Below are positions 48,251 through 59,432 of a DNA stretch of 64,000 bases, piece after piece. The DNA comes from Streptococcus sp. Lineage in GTDB: Bacteria; Bacillota; Bacilli; Lactobacillales; Streptococcaceae. The stretch lies in contig JAUMZQ010000003.1 of NCBI GenBank assembly GCA_030528055.1, positions 114,754 through 178,753 on the forward strand, given 5' to 3'. The notes beneath the pieces are model-generated. The model was not told the origin of the DNA, made no database searches, and saw nothing but the letters and a program-made list of their open reading frames with translations. Position 1 is the first letter of the stretch. Every line of letters begins with the position of its first letter. The position numbers were made by a program, and so were the translations under genes.

Positions 48251-48279
48251 TTGAAATAAAGTAGAAATTTTAGTATAAT
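48251..48279 (+). promoter_or_regulatory. mecA promoter
   Basis: TTGAAA at 48251-48256, 17-nt spacer, TATAAT at 48274-48279. Confidence 0.85.
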
Positions 48280-48309
48280 GAAAAGACTAGAGAAGTATGA
48301 GGTAGCAAA

Positions 48310-49061
48310 ATGAAAATGAAACAAATCAATGATTCGACAATAAAAATCACCATTCAATTAGAGGATTTAGAAGAACGTGGGATGGAAATGTCGGATTTTT
48401 TAGTTCCCCAAGAAAAAACAGAAGAATTCTTTTATACTATTTTAGATGAGTTGGAAATGCCAGAAAATTTTCTAGATAGTGGTATGCTTAGTTTTAGAGT
48501 AACGCCTAAACCAGATAAAGTAGATGTCTTCGTAACGAAGTCGAAACTAGATAAAAATCTAGATTTTGATGATTTGGCAGATTTACCAGATATGGATGAG
48601 TTATCTCAAATGTCTCCAGATGAATTTTTAAAAACAATTGAAAAGAGTATTTTTGAAAAGAGTAAAGATGATTTAGAAGCAGTTCAGTCTTTGGAGACAG
48701 CAGAAGCAAATCATGACCAATCTTCTTCTGAAGAGGGAACAAATAAGACAGAGCAGAGTGAAACTTCTGAACGGTATATTTATTTTATCCTACACTTTAA
48801 TGATTTGACAGCAGCGGTTTCGTTTGCTAAATCAGTAGATTATCAGATTGATTTATCTGAATTGTATAAATACGATTCTGTTTATTATCTAACAATTTTA
48901 GTAGATGTTGAAGGATTACCAGATTCTTATCCATCATGGCTTTTAGCAAAAATGCGTGAATTTGCCGAAGATTCCGATATTACACGTGCTGTTTTACAAG
49001 AACATGGACAGTTACTGTTGGTGACAGATGCAGTTGCAAATCTCCAGAAGGTTGAATGCTC
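48310..49061 (+). CDS. mecA: Adaptor protein MecA
   Basis: The coding frame runs from the ATG at 48310 to codon 251, with its TGA stop at 49063-49065. MKMKQINDSTIKITIQLEDL is the N-terminal substrate-binding domain; an acidic linker (about 95-150) precedes the C-terminal ClpC-binding domain (ERYIYFILHFNDLTAAVSFA). MecA targets proteins, including ComX/SigX in streptococci, to ClpCP. GAGG is 7 nt before the start. The stop overlaps the ATG of the next gene. Confidence 0.93.
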
Positions 49062-50222
49062 ATGATTTCATTTCCTTTAAAATTTATTTTAGTTCTTTTA
49101 GCTAATTTTTTTATCGGAGTAGTATTGACTCCTTTAGTACGTCTATTGGCCTTTAAAATTGGAGCAGTTGACCATCCTAATGCTCGAAGAATCAATACAA
49201 AACCTATGCCTAGTAGTGGGGGTATAGCTATTGTAGTAGCTTTTTCATTAACCACTATATTTTTAATGCCTCAAATCACTCATGTAGAATTTGGAGGACA
49301 AACCTATCTTGATTATATTTGGCCAGTTGTATTAGGTGGCTTTATCATTGCTATAACTGGTTTAATAGATGACATTAAAGAAATATCACCTATTTTGAAA
49401 CTAGCTGGAATCATTTGTGCAGCTAGTTTGATTTGGCTTTTGACTGATTTTAGATTGGATGATTTTAAACTGCCCTTTGGTGGACCGCATTTACATTTTG
49501 TTCCATGGCTGTCTTATATCTTGACTGTACTTTGGATTACTGCTATTACGAATGCTGTTAATTTAATTGATGGTTTAGATGGACTTGTCAGCGGTGTTTC
49601 GATTATTTCCTTGATGACAATGGGGATTGTATCCTATTTCTTTTTACCACAACACAATCTATTTTTAACCTTAACAATCTTTATTTTGGTAATGTCCATT
49701 GCAGGCTTTTTCCCATATAATTATCACCCAGCTATTATCTTTTTAGGAGATACGGGAGCTTTATTTATTGGGTTTATGATTTCTGTGTTGTCTCTGCAAG
49801 GTTTGAAAAATGCAACAGCTGTTGCAGTGGTAACTCCTATGATTATCTTGGGAGTTCCGATAACAGATACTTTCTTAGCCATTGTGAGAAGAACGTTATC
49901 AGGGCAAAAAATTTATAATCCAGATCGCCATCATTTGCATCATCGATTGCTCTCTTTGGGTTTGACACATAGAGGAACAGTTTTGGTTATCTACGGGATT
50001 TCATTGATTTTCTCTATGATTTCTTTGCTTTTAAATGTGTCTAGCCGAATCGGTGGTGTTTTGCTAGTAATTGGCTTGTTATTTGGGATAGATTTATTGG
50101 CAGAACTGATTGGTGTTCTAGGTCCGAATCGCACTCCTCTGTTAACGATTTTACGTTTTATTGGAAATTCGGCTTACCGTGAAGAGATTCGAAAGAAGTG
50201 GCGAAATAAAAAACGTAAATAA
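49062..50222 (+). CDS. rgpG: GT4 polyprenyl-phosphate GlcNAc-1-phosphate transferase
   Basis: 386 aa, about eleven membrane segments. Conserved loops of the WecA/TagO/MraY superfamily: GAVDHPNARRINTKPMPSSG, DDIKEISPILKL, NAVNLIDGLDGLVSG, FLGDTGALFIG and PDRHHLHHRLLSLG. It should transfer GlcNAc-1-phosphate to undecaprenyl phosphate to start rhamnose-glucose polysaccharide or teichoic-acid-like glycan synthesis. In streptococci this gene (rgpG/tarO) follows mecA. The ATG at 49062 overlaps the mecA stop (ATGA) with AGAAGG 10 nt upstream; an ATG at 49056 is also in frame. Confidence 0.9.
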   Translation: MISFPLKFILVLLANFFIGVVLTPLVRLLAFKIGAVDHPNARRINTKPMPSSGGIAIVVAFSLTTIFLMPQITHVEFGGQTYLDYIWPVVLGGFIIAITGLIDDIKEISPILKLAGIICAASLIWLLTDFRLDDFKLPFGGPHLHFVPWLSYILTVLWITAITNAVNLIDGLDGLVSGVSIISLMTMGIVSYFFLPQHNLFLTLTIFILVMSIAGFFPYNYHPAIIFLGDTGALFIGFMISVLSLQGLKNATAVAVVTPMIILGVPITDTFLAIVRRTLSGQKIYNPDRHHLHHRLLSLGLTHRGTVLVIYGISLIFSMISLLLNVSSRIGGVLLVIGLLFGIDLLAELIGVLGPNRTPLLTILRFIGNSAYREEIRKKWRNKKRK

Positions 50223-50241
50223 GAATTATTCTAAACAAAAT

Positions 50242-50264
50242 AAAAGCCTTTTAGGCTTTTTTTT
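50242..50264 (+). terminator. Terminator of the mecA-rgpG operon
   Basis: AAAAGCC/GGCTTTT stem (50242-50248 with 50254-50260), 5-nt loop, T-run. Confidence 0.85.
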
Positions 50265-50292
50265 GATATACTAAAGTGTAGTACATTATAGT
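50263..50292 (+). promoter_or_regulatory. Candidate suf promoter
   Basis: TTGATA at 50263-50268, 18-nt spacer, TATAGT at 50287-50292, directly after the preceding terminator. Confidence 0.5.
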
Positions 50293-50316
50293 TATTTATA
50301 GAAAGGGAGACGGACA

Positions 50317-51087
50317 ATGTCTGTATTAGAAATTAAAGACCTTCACGTTGAAATTGAAGGCAAAAAAATCCTAAGAGGTGTCAATTTAACCTTGAAAACA
50401 GGTGAAATTGCAGCGATTATGGGGCCAAACGGAACAGGGAAATCCACGTTATCTGCAGCGATTATGGGAAATCCTAATTATGAAGTGACCAAAGGAGAAG
50501 TTCTTCTTGACGGAGTGAATATTTTAGAATTAGAAGTAGATGAACGTGCTCGTATGGGACTTTTTCTAGCTATGCAATATCCAAGTGAAATTCCTGGAAT
50601 TACAAATGCAGAATTTTTACGAGCAGCGATGAACGCTGGAAAAGAAGACGAAGATAAGATTTCAGTTCGTGATTTCATTATGAAGTTAGACGAAAAAATG
50701 GAATTATTGAACATGAAAGAAGAGATGGCAGAACGTTATCTAAACGAAGGTTTTTCTGGTGGAGAAAAAAAACGGAATGAAATTTTGCAGCTCTTGATGT
50801 TAGAACCAACTTTTGCACTTCTTGACGAAATTGATTCGGGGCTTGATATTGATGCTCTTAAAGTTGTTTCAAAAGGTGTTAATGCTATGCGTGGAGAAGG
50901 TTTTGGAGCTATGATTATCACTCATTATCAACGATTGCTGAATTATATTACTCCAGATGTGGTTCATGTGATGATGGAAGGACGTGTTGTTGTTTCTGGT
51001 GGACCAGAGTTGGCTGTGCGTTTGGAAAAAGAAGGCTATGCTAAACTAGCTGAGGAGCTCGGCTATGAATACCAAGAAGAAGTCTAG
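50317..51087 (+). CDS. sufC: Fe-S cluster assembly ATPase SufC
   Basis: 256 aa ABC-type ATPase. Walker A GPNGTGKSTLSAAI, signature FSGGEKKRNEIL, Walker B FALLDEIDSGLD (the Suf-specific form). SufC binds SufB and SufD and drives the scaffold cycle; it is not a transporter. First gene of sufCDSUB, the main iron-sulphur system of streptococci. GGGAGACGG precedes the ATG. Confidence 0.97.
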   Translation: MSVLEIKDLHVEIEGKKILRGVNLTLKTGEIAAIMGPNGTGKSTLSAAIMGNPNYEVTKGEVLLDGVNILELEVDERARMGLFLAMQYPSEIPGITNAEFLRAAMNAGKEDEDKISVRDFIMKLDEKMELLNMKEEMAERYLNEGFSGGEKKRNEILQLLMLEPTFALLDEIDSGLDIDALKVVSKGVNAMRGEGFGAMIITHYQRLLNYITPDVVHVMMEGRVVVSGGPELAVRLEKEGYAKLAEELGYEYQEEV

Positions 51088-51126
51088 TCAAACATTCTTT
51101 TTGATTTTAAAAGATAGGAGAGTGAA

Positions 51127-52389
51127 ATGACAAAAGAAGCAATTGTAAATTTTTCAAAGATGCATGCAGAACCAGAATGGCTCATGGATCTTCGTCAAAA
51201 AGCCTTTGATAAGATTGAACAGTTAGAGCTACCTGCTATTGAGCGTGTCAAGTTTCATCGTTGGAATTTAGGTGATGGAACAATTTCTGAAAATGAAGAG
51301 ATATCAACAGTTCCAGATTTCACAAATACTGGAGAAAATTTAAAATTAGTTCAAATTGGAACCCAAACGGTTTTTGAACAAATACCTGCAGAATTGGCTG
51401 AAAAGGGTGTATTGTTTACAGATTTTTATACAGCTTTAGAGCAAATACCAGATGTGATAGAAAACTATTTTTCATCTTCTGTAAAATATGATGAAGATAA
51501 GCTAGCTGCTTATCATACAGCTTATTTTAATAGTGGAGCAGTACTTTATATTCCAGATAATATAGAAATAGACTTGCCAATTGAAGGACTATTTTACCAA
51601 GACGGTAGTAGTGAAGTTCCGTTTAATAAGCATATCTTAATTATTGCTGGGAAACATTCCAAAATAAGCTACTTAGAACGCTTGGAAACACTAGGGAATC
51701 CTTCTTGTAAAGCTTCTGCTAATATCACCGTAGAAGTCATAGCTCAAGTTGGCGCACAAATCAAATTTTCTGCGATTGATCGTTTGGGAGAAAACGTAAC
51801 GGCTTATCTTAGCAGACGTGGAAAATTAGCTGATGATTCTATGATTGATTGGGCTATTGGCGTTATGAATGAGGGCAATGTTGTTGCTGATTTTGATAGC
51901 GATTTATTTGGTCGTGGTAGCCACGCAGATATGAAAGTCGTTGCTTTGTCTAGTGGACGACAAATTCAAGGAATTGACACTCGTGTCACAAACTATGGCT
52001 GTCACTCTATCGGTAATATTTTACAACATGGGGTTATTCTAGAAAAAGGAACTTTAACTTTTAACGGAATCGGCCACATCATTAAAGGAGCCAAGGGAGC
52101 GGATGCTCAACAAGAAAGTAGAGTCTTGATGCTTTCGGACCAAGCACGTTCGGATGCTAATCCAATTCTTCTAATTGATGAAAATGATGTTACAGCAGGA
52201 CACGCAGCCTCAATTGGTCAGGTGGATCCTGAGGATATGTATTATCTGATGAGCCGTGGACTTGATAAACCAACAGCTGAGCGTTTAGTGGTGCGTGGAT
52301 TTCTTGGGTCTGTTATTGTTGAAATTCCTGTTAAAGAAGTACGCGACGAGATGATTGAGAAGATTGATGAAGTGCTAGCTAAAAAATAA
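51127..52389 (+). CDS. sufD: Fe-S cluster assembly protein SufD
   Basis: 420 aa with the right-handed beta-helix core of the SufB/SufD family (about 120-390: NIEIDLPIEGLFYQDGS, RGSHADMKVVALSSGRQIQG, MLSDQARSDANPILLIDEND). Partner of SufB in the SufBC2D scaffold. Spaced 39 nt after sufC. Confidence 0.95.
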   Translation: MTKEAIVNFSKMHAEPEWLMDLRQKAFDKIEQLELPAIERVKFHRWNLGDGTISENEEISTVPDFTNTGENLKLVQIGTQTVFEQIPAELAEKGVLFTDFYTALEQIPDVIENYFSSSVKYDEDKLAAYHTAYFNSGAVLYIPDNIEIDLPIEGLFYQDGSSEVPFNKHILIIAGKHSKISYLERLETLGNPSCKASANITVEVIAQVGAQIKFSAIDRLGENVTAYLSRRGKLADDSMIDWAIGVMNEGNVVADFDSDLFGRGSHADMKVVALSSGRQIQGIDTRVTNYGCHSIGNILQHGVILEKGTLTFNGIGHIIKGAKGADAQQESRVLMLSDQARSDANPILLIDENDVTAGHAASIGQVDPEDMYYLMSRGLDKPTAERLVVRGFLGSVIVEIPVKEVRDEMIEKIDEVLAKK

Positions 52390-52465
52390 TAGACTTGATA
52401 GACAAACAAATACTCATTATTTATTTGTAAAGAGTAAAGGATCAAGAGATTAAGTCGTGAGATAG

Positions 52466-54131
<1,666 letters not shown>

Positions 54132-54154
54132 AAAATGTATAGTGAAAGGAAGCT

Positions 54155-55567
54155 ATGTCAGAAGAAAGAGTAGAACCAAAACCAATTGATCTCGGAGAGT
54201 ATAAATTTGGTTTTCATGATGATGTTGACCCGATTTTGTCAACAGGAAAGGGGTTAAATGAAGCAGTCATTAGAGAATTATCTGCAGCAAAGGATGAACC
54301 CGAATGGATGTTAGAATTTCGTTTAAAATCCTACGAAATTTTTAAGAAAATGCCGATGCAAAAATGGGGAGCGGATTTATCCGAAATCAATTTTGATGAT
54401 TTGATTTATTATCAAAAAGCATCTAATAAACCAGCTCGTTCATGGGATGAAGTTCCTGAAAAAATAAAGGAAACCTTTGAAAAAATTGGTATTCCAGAGG
54501 CTGAGCGTGCTTATTTGGCGGGAGCGGCTGCCCAGTATGAGTCAGAAGTCGTCTATCACAATATGAAAGAGGAATTTCAAAAATTAGGGATCGTCTTTAC
54601 AGATACGGACTCTGCTCTAAAAGATTATCCAGAACTGTTTAAGAAATATTTTGCTAAGTTAGTTCCTCCGACAGACAATAAACTAGCAGCTCTCAATTCG
54701 GCAGTTTGGTCTGGTGGTACTTTTATTTATGTACCAAAAGGTGTCAAAGTTGATATCCCTTTGCAAACTTATTTTCGGATTAACAACGAAAATTCTGGGC
54801 AATTTGAACGTACTTTGATTATTGTGGATGAAGGAGCAAGTGTTCATTATGTTGAAGGATGTACTGCTCCGACTTATTCTACCAATAGTCTCCATGCTGC
54901 TATTGTAGAGATTTTTTCTTTAGATGGTGCCTACATGCGCTACACAACCATTCAAAATTGGTCGGATAATGTTTATAATTTAGTAACCAAGCGAGCTCGT
55001 GCTATGAAAAATGCTACTGTTGAGTGGATTGATGGAAATCTCGGTGCCAAAACAACTATGAAATATCCTTCCGTTTACTTAGATGGTGAAGGAGCAAGAG
55101 GAACTATGCTTTCCATTGCTTTTGCAAATGCTAACCAACATCAAGATACAGGAGCCAAAATGATTCACAATGCTCCTCATACGAGTTCTTCAATTGTATC
55201 TAAATCGATCGCTAAAAGTGGCGGAAAAGTGGATTACCGTGGACAAGTTACCTTTGCTAAAAATTCAAGAAAATCAGTTAGTCATATTGAATGTGATACC
55301 ATTATCATGGATGATTTATCCGCATCAGATACCATTCCTTTTAATGAAATTCACAACTCTCAAGTGGCTTTGGAGCATGAAGCAAAAGTATCTAAAATTT
55401 CTGAAGAGCAACTCTATTACCTCATGAGTCGCGGTCTAACAGAAACAGAAGCGACGGAAATGATTGTTATGGGGTTTGTCGAACCATTTACTAAAGAACT
55501 TCCAATGGAATATGCTGTTGAATTGAATCGTTTAATTAGCTATGAAATGGAAGGTTCAGTGGGCTAA
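54155..55567 (+). CDS. sufB: Fe-S cluster assembly protein SufB
   Basis: 470 aa scaffold subunit with beta-helix core. [39 protein letters not shown] (with the conserved Cys) and [18 protein letters not shown] (cluster-ligand region) are clear. Last gene of sufCDSUB; a convergent gene and shared terminator follow. Confidence 0.97.
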   Translation: MSEERVEPKPIDLGEYKFGFHDDVDPILSTGKGLNEAVIRELSAAKDEPEWMLEFRLKSYEIFKKMPMQKWGADLSEINFDDLIYYQKASNKPARSWDEVPEKIKETFEKIGIPEAERAYLAGAAAQYESEVVYHNMKEEFQKLGIVFTDTDSALKDYPELFKKYFAKLVPPTDNKLAALNSAVWSGGTFIYVPKGVKVDIPLQTYFRINNENSGQFERTLIIVDEGASVHYVEGCTAPTYSTNSLHAAIVEIFSLDGAYMRYTTIQNWSDNVYNLVTKRARAMKNATVEWIDGNLGAKTTMKYPSVYLDGEGARGTMLSIAFANANQHQDTGAKMIHNAPHTSSSIVSKSIAKSGGKVDYRGQVTFAKNSRKSVSHIECDTIIMDDLSASDTIPFNEIHNSQVALEHEAKVSKISEEQLYYLMSRGLTETEATEMIVMGFVEPFTKELPMEYAVELNRLISYEMEGSVG

Positions 55568-55599
55568 TCTTATTTTAAATTTAGAGGAAATAGAAAAAG

Positions 55600-55630
55600 A
55601 AGAACCAGTTTAAACGAACTGGTTCTTTAT
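55600..55630. terminator. Bidirectional terminator between sufB and the dacA-like gene
   Basis: An 11-bp perfect stem (55600-55610 with 55617-55627), 6-nt loop. The left strand is A-rich, serving minus-strand transcripts, and the right side is T-rich. Confidence 0.8.
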
Positions 55631-56874
55631 AATTTTTCATTGACAAAACGGACAAACTGATTCCACCAAACTTTAAGAAAAATACTTTTTTCTACTTTCT
55701 TGCTGGGAACCATGGAAATGGAAGGTTGTTTATTTTCCAAATACCCTTGTCCAACAAGTTCAGGATCTTCGTAAGTCAAAGTACCTACTTTGGTTTTTTT
55801 TGAAATAGGTGCTAGATATGTTTTTTTCAGAGAAGTAAAAGAAATTTTATAATCAGCTTGGCTACCAATTCTTTGAATGACCTTAAAATCTTTTTCAGCT
55901 ACCGCTGGAATGGTTGCTTTCTTTCCATCGGTGATACTAACTTTACTGTCTTCATAGGCATCGCCAGCTTTTAAGATAGTAGTTTGAGTATAGTGTTGAG
56001 CAATGTAATTCATTAAACTAGCCGTTGCTACAAAAGGAGCATAAGGGTCTCCATCAATTTCATCAACTCCTAACACTACCGTAATCAAACGCATACCATC
56101 TTGAGTAGTAGAGGCTACAAAGGATATACCGTCTGTTTCGGAACTACCAGCTTTTAGACCATCAACACCCAAGCGAAAATTTGGTTGATCTTTTAGCATA
56201 TAGTTGTAATTGTCTAATTCAATTCCTGAAAAATCTCCCTTGACTTTGGAGGTAATATCAGTCACTTTGGGAAAATCAGTAATGAGATGGCGAGCGATAA
56301 CGGCAATGTCATAAGCACTAAACTTGTTTTCTGTTGCTTTTTCGGCATCTGTTTTTGTAGTGGTTTCTTCTTCTACTAATTTTGTATTTAAGCCTGAGGA
56401 ATTTACCAATGTTGCATCTGTAATGCCCCATTCTTGTAATTTTGCATTCATCATTTGGACAATTTTATCCTCGCTACCAGCCACTTTTTCAGCTAGGGCA
56501 ACCGTCGCGCCGTGAGAACTTGCCAACAGAGAGGCTTGTAGCAAATCTCTAACTTTATAGCGTCTTGCTTCCATGGAAAGATTGGTGAAATCTATATTAT
56601 TTGTTAAATAGTAGGCATTATCTGAAATGTCAACGAAACTATCCATATTGAATTGTCCCTTATCGATGGCCTCATATACCAAATAAGTAGTTAAAAGATT
56701 GCTGATACTACCAACTTCAACGGGAGATTGACTATCTTTTTCATAAAGAATTTTTCCAGAAGTCACATCAACCGCAATAGCACCTTTAGCAGCAATACTA
56801 AATTCGTCATCGGCAGCTACTTTGTATGTTGTTAAACCAATTACTAGTAATAAAAATAATAAAATTCGTTTCAT
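55627..56874 (-). CDS. D,D-carboxypeptidase (PBP3/DacA) homologue with degenerate active site
   Basis: 415 aa. It has the full plan of a DacA enzyme: signal peptide (1-21), transpeptidase-like domain (about 25-275), C-terminal beta domain (about 290-385) and a terminal amphipathic helix (FLKVWWNQFVRFVNEKL) for membrane association. Homologues trim the terminal D-Ala of peptidoglycan stem peptides. However, the three active-site motifs are altered: SxxK reads S56-I-S-N59, SxN reads S119-S-H121, KTG reads K241-A-G243. Loss of the general-base Lys should abolish acylation. In related streptococci this place, between suf and opp, holds an active dacA, sometimes with a paralogue. Probably a regulatory or structural pseudo-enzyme. 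Confidence 0.88.
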   Translation of the reverse strand: MKRILLFLLLVIGLTTYKVAADDEFSIAAKGAIAVDVTSGKILYEKDSQSPVEVGSISNLLTTYLVYEAIDKGQFNMDSFVDISDNAYYLTNNIDFTNLSMEARRYKVRDLLQASLLASSHGATVALAEKVAGSEDKIVQMMNAKLQEWGITDATLVNSSGLNTKLVEEETTTKTDAEKATENKFSAYDIAVIARHLITDFPKVTDITSKVKGDFSGIELDNYNYMLKDQPNFRLGVDGLKAGSSETDGISFVASTTQDGMRLITVVLGVDEIDGDPYAPFVATASLMNYIAQHYTQTTILKAGDAYEDSKVSITDGKKATIPAVAEKDFKVIQRIGSQADYKISFTSLKKTYLAPISKKTKVGTLTYEDPELVGQGYLENKQPSISMVPSKKVEKSIFLKVWWNQFVRFVNEKL

Positions 56875-57083
56875 ATTGTTCTCCTAAGGAATATCACTTT
56901 ATATTGTACCATAAAAAGATAAATTTCTTATTCAAATGATGAAGAATGATAGATAAAAAACAAAATGTTTTTTTATAAAAGTTAGAATATTCAATCTTTA
57001 CTTAAAACCAAGTTAAATAGCCGAAAAACAAAGGTTTTTCAATGTTTAAAAAAGGAAAATAATAATTTTTTAGGTAAAATAAT

Positions 57084-57112
57084 TTGTATTTATAAAAAAA
57101 ATACTGTATAAT
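57084..57112 (+). promoter_or_regulatory. oppA promoter
   Basis: TTGTAT at 57084-57089, 17-nt spacer, TATAAT at 57107-57112. Confidence 0.65.
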
Positions 57113-57144
57113 AACACAATAGAAATTTAGAAGGAGATTTGCTC

Positions 57145-59115
57145 ATGGGAAAATCTAAATGGTTAGCGGTTACAGGACTTGTGGCAGCTTCAGTTCTTTT
57201 TTTAGGTGCTTGTGGAAACTCGAAAAATAGTTCCGATTCATCTAAAGCTTATTCTTATGTTTACGCAACGGATCCAGATACATTGGATTATGTTAGTTCT
57301 AATCGTGCGACAACTTCTGATGTTGCTGCCAATCTTGTGGACGGTTTGTTGGAAAACGATCAATACGGAAATCTAGTTCCTTCAATCGCGAAGGATTGGA
57401 CAGTTTCTGAGGACGGCTTGACCTATACTTACAAACTACGCAAAGATGCAAAGTGGTATACTTCTGAGGGAGAAGAGTACGCTGATGTCACAGCAGAAGA
57501 CTTTGTTACTGGGCTAAAGCATGCTGTAGATGAAAAATCAGAAGCTTTACCAATTGTTCAAAATTCTATTAAAGGCTTGGATGCTTATGTAAAAGGAGAA
57601 ACAAAAGATTTCTCTACAGTTGGTGTCAAAGCAGTTGATAAACATACAGTACAGTATACTTTAAATAATCCAGAGAGCTTTTGGAACTCTAAGACAACGA
57701 TGGGGATTCTTTTCCCAATTAACGCAGAGTTTTTAAAATCTGCGGGGAAAGATTTTGGAGCAGTTAAGCCTTCTGGAATACTTTACAATGGTCCCTATGT
57801 GCTAAAAGGTTTTACTTCTAAATCAGTTATTGAATACGCCAAAAATGAAAACTACTGGGATAAGGACAATGTCAAAATTGATACAGTCAAGTTAACTTAC
57901 GATGATGGTTCAGACCCAGAATCACTTGTTCGTAATTTTACAGATGGCGTGTATACTCAAGCACGTCTCTATCCTACAACATCAACTTACTCCTCGGTAG
58001 AAAAAAAATACAAAGATAATATTATCTATGAACCACAAGATTCAACAAGTTATTTTTACTCCTTCAATCTGAATCGCCAATCTTATAATCATTCTTCTAA
58101 GGATAGTGATGGACAGAAGAATGCGACGAAAGAAGCTATCCAAAATAAGGATTTCCGTCAAGCTATTAACTTTGCTTTAGATCGTACCTCACTAGCTGCA
58201 CAGATAAATGGTGAAGAAGGGGCTAATAAAATTATTAGAAATCAACTTGTACCACCTAGTTTTGTACAGGTAGATGGGAAAGACTTCTCTACAGTGGTTG
58301 AGTCTGAATTGGCTAGCAACTACGGGGATACATGGACAGGAACTAAATTAGATGATGCTCAAAATGGTATCTACAATGCTGAAAAAGCAAAAGCTGCCAT
58401 TGCAAAAGCAAAAGAAACGCTCCAAGCCCAAGGAGTAGAATTCCCAATTCATTTAGATATTCCAGTAGAACAAACAGATAAAATTTTAGTACAAAGAACT
58501 AATTCCTTTAAACAATCAATTGAATCTACTCTTGGCAAGGAAAATGTTGTCATAGATGTACAACAGATGTCTACAGATGAGTTTGATAATAGTACTTACT
58601 TTGCTAAGACAGCTGGGCAAAAGGATTACGACCTATACATGTCTGGTTGGAGTGCAGACTTCCAAGATCCATCTTCTTACCTTAATATCTTTAATCCAAA
58701 TGGTGGAGACTTATTAGATAATATTGGTTTAGAATCTGGTAAAAATGAAGATATTGTTTCAAAAGTTTCATTGGATGAATACAGTCAATTATTAAAAGCA
58801 GCAAATGAAGAAACTGAAGATACAAATGCTCGCTATACAAAATATGCGGCAGCACAAGCTTGGTTAACAGATAGTTCAATTATTCTTCCAGTTATATCTC
58901 GTGGTGGAGCACCAAGAGTTCAAAAAGTAGTTCCGTTTACTAAACCATTTTCTTATGTGGGAATAAAAGGAGATACCTATGTCTTCAAAAACATGGAACT
59001 TCAAGATAAAGTCTTAACAACAAAAGAATATGAAAAAGCATATAAGAAGTGGCTCAAAGAAAAAGAAGAGTCAAATAAGAAAGCACAAGAAGATTTGAAA
59101 AATCATATCAAGTAA
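57145..59115 (+). CDS. oppA: Oligopeptide ABC transporter substrate-binding lipoprotein
   Basis: 656 aa. Lipoprotein signal with lipobox LGAC (Cys23), then an SBP_bac_5 fold (YVYATDPDTLDYVSSNRATT, DGLLENDQYGNLVPSIAKDW). Streptococcal OppA/AmiA proteins of about 650 aa capture peptides, both as nutrients and as signalling pheromones. A lysine-rich tail follows the fold. AAGGAG lies 8 nt before the ATG at 57145; a TTG at 57139 is too close. A strong hairpin after the gene probably makes oppA mRNA more abundant than oppBCDF. Confidence 0.95.
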   Translation: MGKSKWLAVTGLVAASVLFLGACGNSKNSSDSSKAYSYVYATDPDTLDYVSSNRATTSDVAANLVDGLLENDQYGNLVPSIAKDWTVSEDGLTYTYKLRKDAKWYTSEGEEYADVTAEDFVTGLKHAVDEKSEALPIVQNSIKGLDAYVKGETKDFSTVGVKAVDKHTVQYTLNNPESFWNSKTTMGILFPINAEFLKSAGKDFGAVKPSGILYNGPYVLKGFTSKSVIEYAKNENYWDKDNVKIDTVKLTYDDGSDPESLVRNFTDGVYTQARLYPTTSTYSSVEKKYKDNIIYEPQDSTSYFYSFNLNRQSYNHSSKDSDGQKNATKEAIQNKDFRQAINFALDRTSLAAQINGEEGANKIIRNQLVPPSFVQVDGKDFSTVVESELASNYGDTWTGTKLDDAQNGIYNAEKAKAAIAKAKETLQAQGVEFPIHLDIPVEQTDKILVQRTNSFKQSIESTLGKENVVIDVQQMSTDEFDNSTYFAKTAGQKDYDLYMSGWSADFQDPSSYLNIFNPNGGDLLDNIGLESGKNEDIVSKVSLDEYSQLLKAANEETEDTNARYTKYAAAQAWLTDSSIILPVISRGGAPRVQKVVPFTKPFSYVGIKGDTYVFKNMELQDKVLTTKEYEKAYKKWLKEKEESNKKAQEDLKNHIK

Positions 59116-59136
59116 AGTTGCTTTGTGAATCACTTT

Positions 59137-59173
59137 AAAATAAGATGGGGCTTGCCCTATCTTATTTTTTTGG
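59137..59173 (+). terminator. Terminator between oppA and oppB
   Basis: A 14-bp stem with one G-U (59137-59150 with 59155-59168), CTTG loop, T-run. Partial read-through would link oppA to oppBCDF. Confidence 0.88.
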
Positions 59174-59226
59174 AGAGATTCAAAGAATAGAAAATAGAAC
59201 TAAAATAAAGTGGTTTGGTTCATAGA

Positions 59227-59241
59227 AATATTCAGAAAATT
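59227..59241 (+). promoter_or_regulatory. CodY box upstream of oppB
   Basis: AATATTCAGAAAATT matches the CodY consensus at 14/15 positions, about 35-50 bp before the oppB -10. A weaker 11/15 match lies at 59281-59295 over the -10/start. Confidence 0.78.
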
Positions 59242-59274
59242 TAGTTTACTTTTATTCTTAGATGTGATATAATT

Positions 59275-59283
59275 TTCTACAAT
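59275..59283 (+). promoter_or_regulatory. Extended -10 promoter of oppBCDF
   Basis: TGATATAAT at 59275-59283, about 150 nt before oppB. There is no good -35. Confidence 0.6.
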
Positions 59284-59374
59284 TGATGAATATTGTGGAA
59301 TGACATTCCTTAATGAAAAATCTACAAATCACCTAAATTAGCAAGATTTACTCTATAGTTTAAAAAATTATTCA

Positions 59375-59410
59375 AGAGGGACTTTCTCTAACAGGGGAGA
59401 AAGTTCTTTT
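59375..59410 (+). other. Hairpin in the oppB leader
   Basis: A 14-bp stem with three G-U pairs (59375-59388 with 59397-59410), 8-nt loop, just ahead of the oppB ribosome-binding site. Its 3' strand ends TTCTTTT, so it may act as a weak terminator or protect a processed mRNA end. Confidence 0.5.
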
Positions 59411-59432
59411 GGGATTTAAAAGGAAGCGAAAA

